Positions 18,472 through 28,045 of a DNA stretch of 30,268 bases are shown piece by piece (the first letter of the stretch is position 1; every line of letters starts with the position of its first letter). The DNA is from Chara braunii (lineage: Eukaryota > Streptophyta > Charophyceae > Charales > Characeae), in the NCBI GenBank assembly GCA_003427395.1, contig BFEA01000194.1:1999766-2030033 (forward strand), written 5' to 3'. Position numbers and translations under genes: made by a program. The notes under the pieces were generated by a model. That model was not told the origin of the DNA and did not search any database. It saw only the letters and a program-made list of their open reading frames with translations.

Positions 18472-18819
18472 ATGTGTGGCGGCGGCGGGTGCGCGAGAAA
18501 GCACTCTGAAGTGCCTAGATCCGCCCTTTCTTCCCTTTGTCACTGGGGAACTGCGCTCTGCCTCCAACAGTCTGCCCAGAATGCAAATAGAAAAGGGGTC
18601 GGTTCGGTCGCCCTGTACGACCGATACCGGCCCCAAAAATCATAGAAACATTTTTCGGGGGGCGCCCTGGACCCAAGGAACAGGTCTAGGGTGCCCCTTT
18701 TTTTTTTTGAATTTTGGGGTTTGGCCCCTTCCGGACGGGCCTCCTACGGTCCGGCGTCCAGACACCGGACAGCAGACCGTCTGGACGCCTGTCCGGATGT
18801 CCGGATGGTAGCCATGAAC

Positions 18820-19192
18820 AATGAAGTTCACTGTCCTTTTACACTTTCTGTAATTCTGTGTTTTGTTTTGTCAGCGAATGAAGAGGACTCCAAAATGAGG
18901 GGGGAGGATGTTGGGATTGTGGGATCTGAAACCATTTAACTGTTGTTGATAAACAGGTATACAGTTAGAAGCCTGGTATCCATAATAAGGTCAGTTGATA
19001 GTACTCGATACTCCCTTCAGAAAGGCCAAGGTGCTCACTCACCTGAGAAGCAGCCTTAAGACAAGTGGTTGAGCAGCTGAGATACAGGTGACTGAGGCCC
19101 AAAGAACTACCCACCTGCACAGCAGACGCTAGACAGGCGATTGTGCTGCAGCCTCATCAGTCTCACGGGGATCAATAATGCCCAAGAGCATC
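18820..19192. other. Gene-free stretch
   Basis: I see no domain, RNA gene or repeat of note here. Confidence 0.4.
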
Positions 19193-19364
19193 ACAAGTGG
19201 TAAACAGGGGCCCCAAGTCTTCTGGCCATCGGTTAACCCTGCAAACATTGAAGCAGGCATTTGGGGGGCAATTTTGTTACAAGTGGTAAACAGGGGCCCC
19301 AGGTCTTCCGGCCGCAGGTCAACCCTGCAAACACTGAAGCAGGCATTTGGGGGCCAATTTTGTT
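19193..19364 (+). repeat. 86-bp tandem duplication
   Basis: Two diverged copies start with ACAAGTGGTAAACAGGGGCC at 19193 and 19279, and both end in ATTTTGTT. 86 is not a multiple of three, so the short frame across them (19178-19378) is not a repeated protein. Confidence 0.9.
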
Positions 19365-19378
19365 ATAAGGGGCTTTAG

Positions 19379-20120
19379 AAAAAGCAATCCAACGGTAGAT
19401 GGAGGAATGATCCTAACAGTTCGGAACTTCGGGGACCTATGCACAGTTTGCTCAGAAAATGAACCGGAAGACTTACTTTACTGTCTAATCCAATGCAAAG
19501 AAGCAACAGAATACTGGGCCAGGGCTTCAGATCTCTGGGACTCCCTGTTCACCAAACCCTTCCCTGACCACTCCATCCAACTTCTACTGTGGACTAACAT
19601 CCCGACTGACCTCAACAGCTCAGAGAAGACATGGTATGGCGTGATCAGAAAAGTTACGCTGTGGTCTATATGGAAGGAGAGATGCAGCAGGACTATTGAA
19701 GGATTATCAACGCCAAGAGAAAAGGTTTGGGCAGCCGGAAAGACTGGCATAATTCGGGAAACCAGATGGAGAAGCTCACTACAGCAAGCTACGGCCTGTC
19801 CACAGGACCCACAAGCGACATAAGGACACACACAAGACACCAACCTTTTTCGAGAAGCAGCTCAGGGGCTCTTCTCAGTTCTCCTTGTTTTAAAAGTTTA
19901 TCAGGCAGATTTCCACAGAGGAATCTGAGAGGGATTGCAGGGAAAGACAAGCTGACAGTCAATCCTCCTAACAGGAGTAGTCAATGCTGGTCAGGGTTCC
20001 TTCGGCCATACGGAAGGAAGCATGAGTGGGTTCATGATGTACTCATTTTGACTTGCCAGGGGGAATCGGAACCGGACTGACGCTCCCCAGAATGGATATG
20101 GAGCCAGGACCATAAGGGCC

Positions 20121-20156
<36 letters not shown>

Positions 20157-20164
20157 CAATCCAA
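19379..20164 (+). mobile_element. 5'-truncated LINE insertion with poly(A) and target-site duplication
   Basis: AAAAAGCAATCCAA occurs at 19379-19392 and again at 20151-20164, immediately after a 31-base poly(A) run (20125-20155). Between them lies LINE ORF2 C-terminal coding sequence and a 3' untranslated region of about 300 bases. Identical flanking repeats, poly(A) and 5' truncation are the hallmarks of target-primed reverse transcription. The first A residues of the right copy merge with the tail, so the exact boundary is uncertain by a few bases. Confidence 0.9.
19393..19823 (+). pseudogene. LINE ORF2 C-terminal fragment (zf-RVT)
   Basis: The frame reads CTVCSENEPEDLLYCLIQC (a zf-RVT zinc motif), then EYWARASDLWDSLF and VTLWSIWKERCSRTIEG, the conserved Trp-rich tail of plant LINE ORF2, and stops at 19823. 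In the C-x2-C-x(n)-H-x4-C pattern the His position is Tyr (LLYCLIQC), a likely CAC-to-TAC change. Coding begins directly at the target duplication, so there is no native start. The RT core is absent because of 5' truncation. It is not the same subfamily as the fragment at 2457-3195. Confidence 0.85.
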
Positions 20165-20544
20165 GAAAGGTCTGTCAACAATCTTTTGTGCAGTGCATGA
20201 AATGTGATAAAGCTTCTGACGATGATTGCTCAAATTGAAGAGCAAGTGCACTGAGGGGATTCTGGGGGACTTCAAACCCAAGGTGGCGGGAATGCGAGGC
20301 TCAAAGGTCTCTTAGCAGCGAGGGTCCAAGAAGCCTTGAGTCAGATGTGACCCTGTAGCCTGGCTGGGATCGGTGCCACGCCGTTGGTATACCGGTACCA
20401 GACCAGCAGTCCTCCACAAGTGGCCAGACTGGGCCGGCAGGGACTCGGGCAGAAGCCACCGGGATGCTTGAGCGCATGAGAACCAGCGCGTTCAGCAGTG
20501 CCCTGATACTGAGAAAGGGGGAAGCACCAGCCACAGCTGGGCTC

Positions 20545-20548
<4 letters not shown>
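20165..20548. other. Gene-free stretch
   Basis: No gene seen. Short inverted repeats such as GGTATACCGGTACC lie near 20387. Confidence 0.4.

Positions 20549-20607
<59 letters not shown>
20549..20607 (+). repeat. (GA)n microsatellite
   Basis: About 29 uninterrupted GA units. Confidence 0.98.
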
Positions 20608-20609
<2 letters not shown>

Positions 20610-21728
20610 TGTGCCAGGAGAGGAGGTCCTTGGGGAAGAGGAAGACGGTGCGGGAGGTGTTGGTGAGGGGCGTACCTGGCGGTTGCCAAGAAGAGCTCTA
20701 TCGTGGTACGTTCTTTGATCAGGCATCAGTGGGAGGAGCATTGTACTCTGTGGCATTGCACATTGGCATAGTGTAGGCTAGGGTAGATGATTGAGCAGGT
20801 TATCACACTGGCTGGTAGATGGAGTAGCGAGAGCAGAGAACTATTGTTGTTGTTGTATTGATTGTGCTAACGTGTAAAACTGGGCTTTTCATGTGCTGGT
20901 GTGATCATTGCTTTGTTATTTCTGCTAATTGCCTGGTTGCCATTTGCATGCTGGTGACAAGAGTTTATTGTGCTTGTAATTTGAGTTTCTCCAGTGCTGT
21001 TTCCTTGCAATTGAACCTGTGGTGTGCTGTGGATCTGAATGCTGCCCTCCCTCCCGTTTGAAGGTTGATGGATTCCTTGTGACTGTGGTCACTCTACTTA
21101 CAACTTTTTGTTGTTTTCGCTGTCCATGGTCTGTTCTGTGTTGTTATGGCATGTTTCCTGCTGTGTCTCCTCTTCTTCTTTTCTTTTTTTTCCCTGCCGT
21201 GTCTCTTCATTCTCTTAACGTCTTGTAATATTATCTCTCAAACCACTTGTCCTTGTGGATGGCCTGCATGTTGCCCTGTGTTCTCGTTTTCTTTTTCTTC
21301 TTCTCGGCCTTGATTTCCCCTCTCCCCCACCCCTTCTTCACATCTGTCCTCCCTCTCTGGCACATCCACATTTCTTGGCACTTACGTACCCACAATGTCA
21401 TCCTCACTGTGCCATTTTTCATAACCTAATGAGCCCTTTGTCTGATGACTATTTGTTCCTTCTACCATGCCTGCCTTTCATCCGGGGCCTTCTTATTGTC
21501 CCTCATACCTGTGATCTTGCACTATCTGGTGCCATACCTCTCTTGTACATCCCTGTAATATATTTTCCTGCTATTCTTGCTCCGTTGTTTCCTGTCTGCC
21601 ATTGTTATTCGTCTCATTCGGCTTATATGTGCACGGCTTGCGCACCGACTCCGCATACAGTGGGTGCTTTCTCACTAAAGTCCTGCTTTATTTCATGTTT
21701 TACCTGCGGCATGACTCTCTGTCACTTG
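20608..21728. other. T-rich, intron-like stretch upstream of an LRR exon
   Basis: No coding domain is recognised. The plus strand is T-rich (for example 20840-21700) with many TTG/TGT runs, as in plant-type introns or 5' flanks. It may be the 5' region or intron of the gene whose exon lies at 21729-21887. Confidence 0.35.
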
Positions 21729-21887
21729 AATTGCTTGCCTGGCTCCCGCCATCATTTGTTCTGTGCTCTTAGCGGCAGTCATGTTACGACTGAAGGAGGA
21801 GTTACAACAGGGTACAAGTTTGTGGAACGAAGCCGCCTATTGTGACTGGGGGGGCATCACATGCAATGGCACATCAGTAACTGTACT
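21729..21887 (+). CDS. LRR receptor-kinase N-terminal exon (LRRNT domain), partial
   Basis: From the ATG at 21781 the frame reads MLRLKEELQQGTSLWNE, then AAYCDWGGITCNGTSVTVL. This is the N-terminal cap of plant leucine-rich-repeat receptor kinases: an LL-x-LK-like helix, a SLWN turn, the paired-cysteine CDWGGITC motif, and a V-T-x-L strand leading into the first repeat. The frame is also open upstream to about 21729 (CLAPAIICSVLLAAV), which resembles a signal peptide, but no ATG precedes it. The exon ends in a canonical donor GTGAGT (21888) after two bases of a codon. That is phase 2, the phase typical of introns between plant LRRs. An alternative 5' limit is the acceptor TTCTGTGCTCTTAG (ending 21772). 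No LRR or kinase exon is found in the rest of the window, so it is a partial gene or an orphan exon. Confidence 0.7.
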
Positions 21888-21893
21888 GTGAGT
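21888..21893 (+). promoter_or_regulatory. 5' splice site of the LRR exon
   Basis: GTGAGT follows ...GTAACTGTACT in phase 2. An in-frame TGA would be read directly at this point without splicing, which supports a real exon end. Confidence 0.6.
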
Positions 21894-22489
21894 GGAAAGT
21901 AGCGGTGATTTCGCTTATATCATATAAGTTGACATAATATGATTCATATGAGAATCTTTCCTGAATCTGGTAGGGTTCTTTGATGGTTTCCTCTGCGATG
22001 AATTTGCGGTCATGTTTTTTTTTTTTTAATTTTTACTCCGTTCTATTGGTGGGGTGCCCCACCACATGCTGGAAACCGGGTCCAGCGTCCCATAGATTTT
22101 GCTCATGTCCATGCTACCGGGGCCTTTATCCGGCTTCGGCTCACCGACCCTAAGGGTCCTGTGAATGAACTATGGCAGCCAGTAACTCTCAGTCAGCCTC
22201 TTCAGCCTCCCAGTCCGCCTGATAGGCAGAATTGTCCCTGGCCGTTGATGTCAGCTGCCTCCGTACCACTGCATGTCCACCAATGACAAACCATGAGGTG
22301 GGAACAAATCCGGAAACTGTGAGGGGGGACACAGAGGAATTGCAGCGTCAACCTTTGTCCAGGCCTTAATAACCGTGTTATATTTCCATAAAAAACACCC
22401 CTTGTCTTGTCTTCTGTTGACCGCCATCCTCCCATTGGACATAGGTGATCCAGCCTCCTTGCTCGCTCCTCGGCCATTCCTCTGAGAAG
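21894..22489. other. Possible intron or flanking DNA
   Basis: It contains a poly(T) run (22017-22027), a perfect 18-base palindromic hairpin TGGTGGGG-TG-CCCCACCA (22047-22064), and a roughly 75-codon open stretch from about 22057 with no recognisable domain. No LRR motif is seen. Confidence 0.35.
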
Positions 22490-22890
22490 CGTTTGATTGT
22501 TCGCGTTATGTCATTTTTCGTCTGGAGAAGGTCCAATTGTGCTTAACCTTTCAGCCATTGCACCGTCAAGTCTTGTTGGACTCACTGTTTTATGTGTATG
22601 CCATGCCCCGCATAAGAGTGCCCTCCAGTCGCATGGCCAAGTCAACTCCATTCCCAGTTGGCACCAGATTCTGTCCCATCAACGCCATGTCAGGATCGCT
22701 CCCAGATATTGTAAGAATATATGTTCTATGGTTTCTGGGATTTTGCGGGAGGGGAAGGCACTCTCACATGATCTACACCATGGAAGGGCTAGGTCCTTTT
22801 GTTCCACAGGTGTGTTCGGTCAATTAGCCAGTCATGTGTGGGCAGACAGCGGGGCTCTTTCTGCCATTGCAGGGACGTGAAACGGTTTTC
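22490..22890 (-). pseudogene. Decayed LINE zf-RVT fragment
   Basis: On the minus strand, SLQWQKEPRCLPTHDWLIDR (near 22870-22805) matches the LQWQ...RCLPTxDWLxxR segment of the fragment at 2457-3195. After a stop and a frameshift, CRSCESAFPSRKIPETIEH follows, giving the C-x2-C...H part of the zinc motif; the final Cys position reads Tyr (HIFLQY). Further stops lie downstream. It is the most degraded of the LINE fragments here. Confidence 0.75.
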
Positions 22891-24004
22891 ACCTTAGCAG
22901 TAGCAGATGCAGATCCCAGGGCTCGATCCCTAGACCTTACCACACCCATGTACAGGTGCAAGTCAACCCCTGTGTGTTTGAACCCGCGACCTGTGTTCTG
23001 GTAGTTGACTGTTGCCTGTCGTAGGTCTGTGTAGCTGTAGGGGTTCGATCTGTAGGTCTGTTGACTAGGGGTCATAGTTGTGCAGAGGTCGTAGCTGTAG
23101 CAATTTTGAAAGGTCAAGGTCGTAGCTGCTACAGTCTTGAAAGGCCAAGTCCACAGACTTCCGGAAGGTCCGGAAGTGACCTTTCGAGTTTTGTCTCACG
23201 TTACTCACAGCAGACCAGAGGCAAGTCGTGAGTCCAACTTCGCTTAGTCAGCAGTACCCAGTCCCAGTCTCACTTTGCACAGTCAGCAAGTACCATGAGG
23301 AACTGTATGCACCATGGGCCCGGTGGAAAAGGGCAGACCAGCGACCTACAGAAGTATAAATCAAGAGGCAGAGTCCAGCCATTCATTCATTCCCGCGTGA
23401 GCCATGTGGAAGCGCTGCCCGAGCGTCTTGTGCGAGGTGGTCTGCAGATGCCCGAGGTCGAAGTGGGCCTGAAGAAGTTAGTGCGCCATAGTTAGTAGTA
23501 GCCGGCGGCCATAGCCGCCATAGCTAGCGTTAGGTGTTAGTGTGTGTGTATGCATGTGTGGGGTATTCAGGGTGATCCAGAGTTGAGTGTGTGCGAACAG
23601 TGGTGTTGGACACAGTGACAAGAGTTGGGATGTACAGGCGCCCGTGCGCCATAGCCTGTTGAAGCGAGTTTGCATCTGAACTGTGTTCTCGGTTTCCATA
23701 TCTCTGAGCTTTTAGTGGGCGCTTGGTGCCAGTGTGAATTGCCATCTGTTTGCATGTATGCGAAGTGAAGAAGAAAGCGAGTCCGATTGCAGAGGCAATT
23801 TTTGCAGGTTTGGATTTGGTCGCTGTAAACCAGTGTATCGGCCTGATGTCATCCCTGCCCACCTTCAGGTCACTCATCCAGCTATTCTTAACTATTTCCT
23901 TGAGGTTCGCCTTCACTCTGAGCATTCTGTAAGTGGCTTTCACAGTCAGACCGACGAGGGATAGTACTTTGATATGCTTTTATGATCGTTTCTTTTGCTT
24001 GCAG
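22891..24004. other. Gene-free region with tandem motifs and a TATA-like box
   Basis: It has imperfect repeats of GGTCGTAGCTG and TTGAAAGGYCAA (about 23030-23150), a perfect 9-bp hairpin ACTTCCGGA/TCCGGAAGT (23157-23177), a GGCGGC/GCCGCC hairpin near 23504, and a TATA-like box. No coding domain is recognised. Confidence 0.4.
23355..23361 (+). promoter_or_regulatory. TATA-like box
   Basis: TATAAAT followed by CAAG, CCAGCC and ATTCATT, as at 5460. GCCATAGCCGCCAT recurs 153 bases downstream here and 181 bases downstream there. It may be a duplicated promoter or LTR leader. Confidence 0.3.
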
Positions 24005-24325
24005 TTTGCCATTGCAATGCCTTTGGGTCGAAGGACAGTTCCACGAGCGGGGTGTCGGGACAGAATGCAGTCCAGACCCCCCCGTTCGTGGAGCACCCAG
24101 ATCCTGAAGAGTCGCGTGTTTTCTTACCATCCCACCACGTCTGGTGTGTAACTGGTCGAGGTGGCATTTATTTTCTTGTGGAAAAGGTTGACTAACGCCT
24201 GGTCTGTGGGTACCTCTACTATATTACCCACGCTTTCTGGGTCCCCTTCGATAGCCACCCAGTCACTTTCGTGAAGCACCGGCCCTTTCCGTCGGATGTG
24301 TACCCACTCCAGTGGGATGGAGGAG
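24005..24325 (+). other. Exon-like segment with good splice signals, unidentified
   Basis: It is preceded by a strong acceptor (TTTCTTTTGCTTGCAG, ending 24004) and followed by AG|GTAAGT at 24326. One frame reads from CHCNAFGSKD through FLPSHHVWCVTGRGGIYFLV to FPSDVYPLQWDGG with a single in-frame TAA (24193). I recognise no family. It could be a host pseudogene exon, a retroelement leader, or chance. Confidence 0.25.
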
Positions 24326-24479
24326 GTAAGTTGTTCCAGGTTCTCTCCCAGATTATGACAGCCTTTCAGGGAGTGCCGCAGTTGCTGTTCTGTTTTCCAG
24401 TCACGGTTTTCCGGTTTGCGGTCATGTTTGCATTGTTAATTGTGCACCAGTACGACTGTGCAGATAAATTTGATGTTAT

Positions 24480-25169
24480 TTAAAGCTGCAAAAGTGCCGG
24501 GCTACCTGCCGGGTATTGCGGTATTCTCCCTTCTGGCTTTATTGCGCTGTACCCCAAACGAGTATTCAACTCCCTCTCAGTTTTTCCAATAGAAGCTGCC
24601 GGGAACCATGGAGATATACCGACATATACACATGACTCAGGGTCATCAAAAGCACTTGGATCTCCTGTAATTGCTTGCTCGCAGTCCGGTATAAATTTCC
24701 TACCCTGAGGTATGCACCCTCTCATGGCTAAGGCGAAGATTGTTCATCGTAGTAACGCTTCCAAGTCTCTCTGAATTCTAACTGCGTTACCTCTTTCTCT
24801 GATTACACACTGGCAGATACTCCTGAGCTCTTCAATTTTAGTGCTTTTCTCTGATGATTTGTACTCATCGTCACTTTCAAATTACTCGGTGGATACTCCT
24901 TCACTTTCCATTGTTGGTGCAGGGGATTGTGGTGGTGATCCCGTCCCATAGGCCATGACTGCACTCTGTTCTGCCGAAACAGCAATTGCTTGCCTTTTCC
25001 ATAAGTACAGAACCCGTCTTGTTTGCACATATTCAGATATTCTGTATAACTTTATCGTCAAGTCCTTCCAGGTGTCATGCCGTGTCATCAATACACTATT
25101 GATGTGCACCTGGACCACTTCAAGCACAGGGGCCTTTCTTTCTTGGATCACTCCAAATGCATATGCCAC
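24480..25169 (-). pseudogene. Unidentified retroelement-like remains
   Basis: Two separate minus frames (24882-25169 and 24480-24725) look more protein-like than background. The second contains CVYVGIS followed by SIGKTERELNTRL, loosely like a GIY-YIG nuclease core, but the usual context is absent. They follow the zinc-knuckle fragment at 25327-25975 on the same strand, which suggests one decayed element. Assignment is weak. Confidence 0.25.
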
Positions 25170-25326
25170 GCGTTGACACTGGGTATAAACACGTCTTCAT
25201 CTTCGTCTCTTGTGTTAGTGGCGGGTGCCCTTGTGGCATAAGTTGCATCATCAATGGTGAAGGCTCAACTCCTCTTCAGTAGTCTCCCTCTTTCTTTTCT
25301 CTATCAGATTCAGTTTAGTCTTTGTG

Positions 25327-25975
25327 CTACTCAAGTTTGATAGCTCCTTGTTCAATGAGATCATCTCTTCTTATGCCGATGTTTCCACCTGAGCTTGTCT
25401 TTCCCTGGGGGCTGTCTCGGTTTTCAATTCCCATTTCTTGACAACACGCCCCATCTTCGTGAAAACGGAAGGTTGACGATCCTGACCAACTGTGCTTCAT
25501 CTTCCTCCAGTTCTCGACCTCGTTTCTCTTCTTTCTTTTGTCTGCGTTCTTCCTTTTCAGCTGCCTCCTTCTCTTTTTCCTCTTATTCTTCCTTGTTTGG
25601 AATCTTTGTTTCCTCCTTCGCAAGTAGCAACGATACAAGATCTCCAACATCTGTACCTCCTCCTTCCATACTACAAGGGATGGGCTTTGTTTCAGCAGAC
25701 GGCAATTACCTAGGCAGGTCCCATCTCTGTGAGCGCGTTGAGGTGGTTCTTCTTCGAAGTTGCCAGCCTCCACACTACCCCCTGCCTCGGCCGGAACTTT
25801 ATTGCCACATGCATCTTTCCACAGAGGTCCGCAATCATGGGCATCGTGCCCATACATATGAAAGCTGAAACACATCGGTGGTCCTCTTGGTTTCCAATTG
25901 CCATCTCGCCCTCCTTCATTAGGTTCCTGCTGGTTTGTTGAATCAGCACCTCCACACCCTTTCCCTCACCCAACC
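25327..25975 (-). pseudogene. Gag/ORF1-like fragment: zinc knuckle plus basic coiled coil
   Basis: The minus frame is open upstream of its first ATG and reads NWKPRGPPM, then CFSFHMYGHDAHDC. This fits a C-x2-C-x4-H-x4-C knuckle with the second Cys changed to Phe. A Lys/Arg/Glu-rich stretch about 60 residues long (YLRRRKQRFQTRKNK onward, then VENWRKMK) could form a coiled coil. The layout matches nucleic-acid-binding ORF1/gag proteins of retroelements. No RT lies adjacent. The plus-strand frame over the same bases is Ser/Phe-rich and is its shadow. Confidence 0.55.
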
Positions 25976-26480
25976 ACTTCCTCTTATATCACATAGACAT
26001 CGATGTCTGTTCTTAACCGCAATCACTGACTTCTTTGTATCATCTGCGCGCAAATTTTTTACCTTCACACAATCGTCTTTGCGGAGGGCTTGAGCACCGA
26101 ACGGAGTCTCTATCCTTCACCGGTTATCAAGAGCTTACACAGAGGAAGGCACGTACACGCACACACAAGTTCCTGATGAGTCAGTGAAAGTAACTCGATT
26201 CGGTGCGACAGTCCAAGTACCCTGACTTCGGCGACTTTTAATTCTGATTTCCAGCAACAAAAGTTTCCGAAACAAATCAGGTATGTTCCTTTGGTGACTC
26301 CATGTCAGGGAAAAAAATAAAAATAAAAAAAATCGGTTTGGCCAAATTGGCTCGTGATTTAAAAAAAAAAAAAATTGGCGCCAAACTGAATGCATATTTC
26401 AATGCAAGCTGGTGTGACCTGGTAGGAGTGACGTTGAAGGCTGGGCAGGCCTGGGGGTTTGGTTTGTAACTTGGGCTCGT
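25976..26480. other. Gene-free stretch
   Basis: I see nothing recognisable apart from two A-rich runs near 26309 and 26360. Confidence 0.4.
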
Positions 26481-26640
26481 CCGAACTGGTGGTTGAGTGG
26501 AGTCAGTAAGGGCGAAATCGTGATGACCCCTTTTTCCCATGATTGAAGGCTTATCCGAACTGCTATTTCCTTCAGTGGCTGAATGGAGTCATTAAGGGCA
26601 AAATTGTGACGACCCCTTTTTCTCATGATCGAAGGATTAT
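26481..26640 (+). repeat. Diverged tandem duplication
   Basis: CCGAACT...GGAGTCA-TAAGGGC-AAAT-GTGA-GACCCCTTTTT occurs twice, starting at 26481 and 26555. The second copy carries about 12 extra bases. Both copies end in CATGATYGAAGG. Confidence 0.8.
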
Positions 26641-27065
26641 AAACCCTTCCTTTCCCTTTCTCCTATGCAGTTGGCCCCATTTACAAGCCAACAACATTTA
26701 AGTCCTCCCACGGGTCATGAGACTGTACCCAACTGTCAAAATGTCTGAGCTCAGCCACTATCCTTAGTGATCGACTGTTGGAAGCACACCCAGCGTTTTG
26801 GGCTGCTCCAAGATAAAGGCAAGCTCTCATCCAATGCACCAACCCGGATTAGCATCAGTAAAAGGAATTTATTTAAATTCAAAAGTAACTAAAAGCAATG
26901 AAGTACCGGGCTGAATGAAGCTGCTAGACATCAGTTAGATATGGGCTGCGTTCGGAGGGTGGCTCTGGCGAAGTAGAGAGGATCCGTGCTAGGCATGGAT
27001 AAGCTGACGTAGCTAGATGCCAACCAACTGGGGAGAAGAGAGAAAGAAGGCTGAAGGCCACGAAG
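26641..27065. other. Gene-free stretch
   Basis: No gene seen. The part next to the tRNA (about 26935-27065) could belong to the same mitochondrial insert, but I cannot identify it. Confidence 0.35.
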
Positions 27066-27153
27066 TGGGAGAGGCAGGATTCGAACTTACGTAGAAATAT
27101 AACCTTCAACAAATTTACAGTCTGTCGCTTTTTAACCACTTGGCTACTCTCCG
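27066..27153 (-). tRNA. trnY: tRNA-Tyr (GUA), mitochondrial type, probably a nuclear copy
   Basis: The minus strand folds as a class II tRNA: acceptor GGAGAG/CTCTCC, D-arm AGCCAAGTGGTTAAAAAGC, anticodon arm ACAGA-CTGTAAA-TTTGT with anticodon GTA, long variable arm, and T-arm GTAAG-TTCGAAT-CCTGC. The sequence is very close to plant mitochondrial trnY as I know it and differs from the plastid one. Three departures suggest decay: C replaces G at the first acceptor base, a G-U appears in the anticodon stem, and an A-C mismatch in the T-stem. In nuclear DNA this is best read as a mitochondrial insertion. Confidence 0.8.
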
Positions 27154-27162
27154 GAAGAATTG

Positions 27163-27235
27163 AGCATCGTACAGGATTTGAACCTGTGGCATTCAACTTA
27201 GAAGGTAAAGGAGTGATCTTTCTACAAGGGGGATC
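27163..27235 (-). tRNA. Degenerate tRNA-Arg (UCU)-like sequence
   Basis: Just upstream of the tRNA-Tyr on the same strand. The T-arm ACAGG-TTCAAAT-CCTGT (27171-27187) is perfect. The anticodon loop CTTCTAA (27198-27204) gives UCU, with 3' stem GTTGA opposite a mismatched TTTAC. The 5' acceptor and D-arm do not pair well with ACGATGC (27164-27170). Probably a second mitochondrial tRNA relic. Confidence 0.45.
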
Positions 27236-28045
27236 ACTTGGACATTAATTTTTGTTACCTGTTCATTTGTTATTGTATTTCATTATTAATAAAGAGAGGT
27301 GGGGATTATGTCAGGGAGATGCTGATTGCAAGAGGAGGAGGTAAATGACATTGGTTGAAGCTTGTGTTCGTCTTCTTCTTCTTCTTTTCTTGCATCATGA
27401 AATGGACAGGAACATCGAAGTATCTAAGCACATTGTTCATAGTATGGTAACTGCAAGGAAAATGAGCAATAGCAAAATGACAGAATTCCGGATTGCAAAA
27501 TCACACTGAAAGCTAGATAGTCGACAGCTGTCCAGAAAGCAGAAAAGCACTGTTGTCACACCGAAAGAGAACCAAAGATTTGAACTCAATTGTCAATGGA
27601 AGCATGCTCTCGCCAGCACAACAGTGCAATCACAACTCTTCCTGCAACGGCGCTCAGCGCCCAGACTACGATGGTACAGCTACTCTACTAGCCTACAGAA
27701 CGACGAAGCAACCAGTTGACGTCAGCAGCAGCAAGTACATGCAGATGTCAACCATGTAGACATCCGCCAAGACCAGGTACGTGCCCTCACATCACCCTCC
27801 TTCTTCCCCCTCTTCTGCTCATCCCTGTCTTCTTCCCACACTACCTCAATGACCCTGAAGACCACCACCACCTCAGCCCGGCCATGGACAGGCTGAGCTA
27901 TGGCGTTGCCTGCTTGCAGCGCCCTGCTCCTAGCGACCTCGCTCGTTACCTCTAGCACCTGCGCCAGCATGCCGCACGCGAGCAATTGCTCCAGCAGCGC
28001 TGCCGCACACACGTCCAAGTGGCCGAATGAATGAATGGCAGGCGG
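27236..28045. other. Gene-free stretch
   Basis: No domain recognised. CAG/CTG-rich and pyrimidine-rich segments around 27720-27990 give Cys/Ala-rich open frames on both strands that I do not accept. Confidence 0.4.

Larger units (their letters stand above)
17834..18815. mobile_element. Candidate terminal-inverted-repeat element with CCGGA-rich ends
   Basis: The left end ATGGCTACC (17834-17842) is the reverse complement of the right end GGTAGCCAT (18807-18815). Both are flanked directly by GAAC (17830-17833 and 18816-18819), a candidate 4-bp target duplication. Inside both ends lie clusters of TCCGGA/CCGGAC: about nine on the left (17845-17985), at least four plus degenerate TCTGGAC on the right (18730-18806). 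The interior has microsatellites, an N gap and no transposase. I infer a non-autonomous DNA transposon or foldback element. The short terminal repeat leaves room for chance. Confidence 0.5.

Noticed and set aside
22915-22990. T-arm-like GGCTCGATCCC (+) and GCGGGTTCAAACAC (-)
   Set aside because: No matching A boxes or acceptor stems on either strand.
25395-25868. 157-codon plus-strand frame, Ser/Phe-rich
   Set aside because: Antisense to the zinc-knuckle/coiled-coil fragment, which has the better protein signature.
27722-28018. Cys/Ala-rich minus-strand frame of 98 codons
   Set aside because: Composition follows CAG/CTG-rich DNA and no domain is seen.
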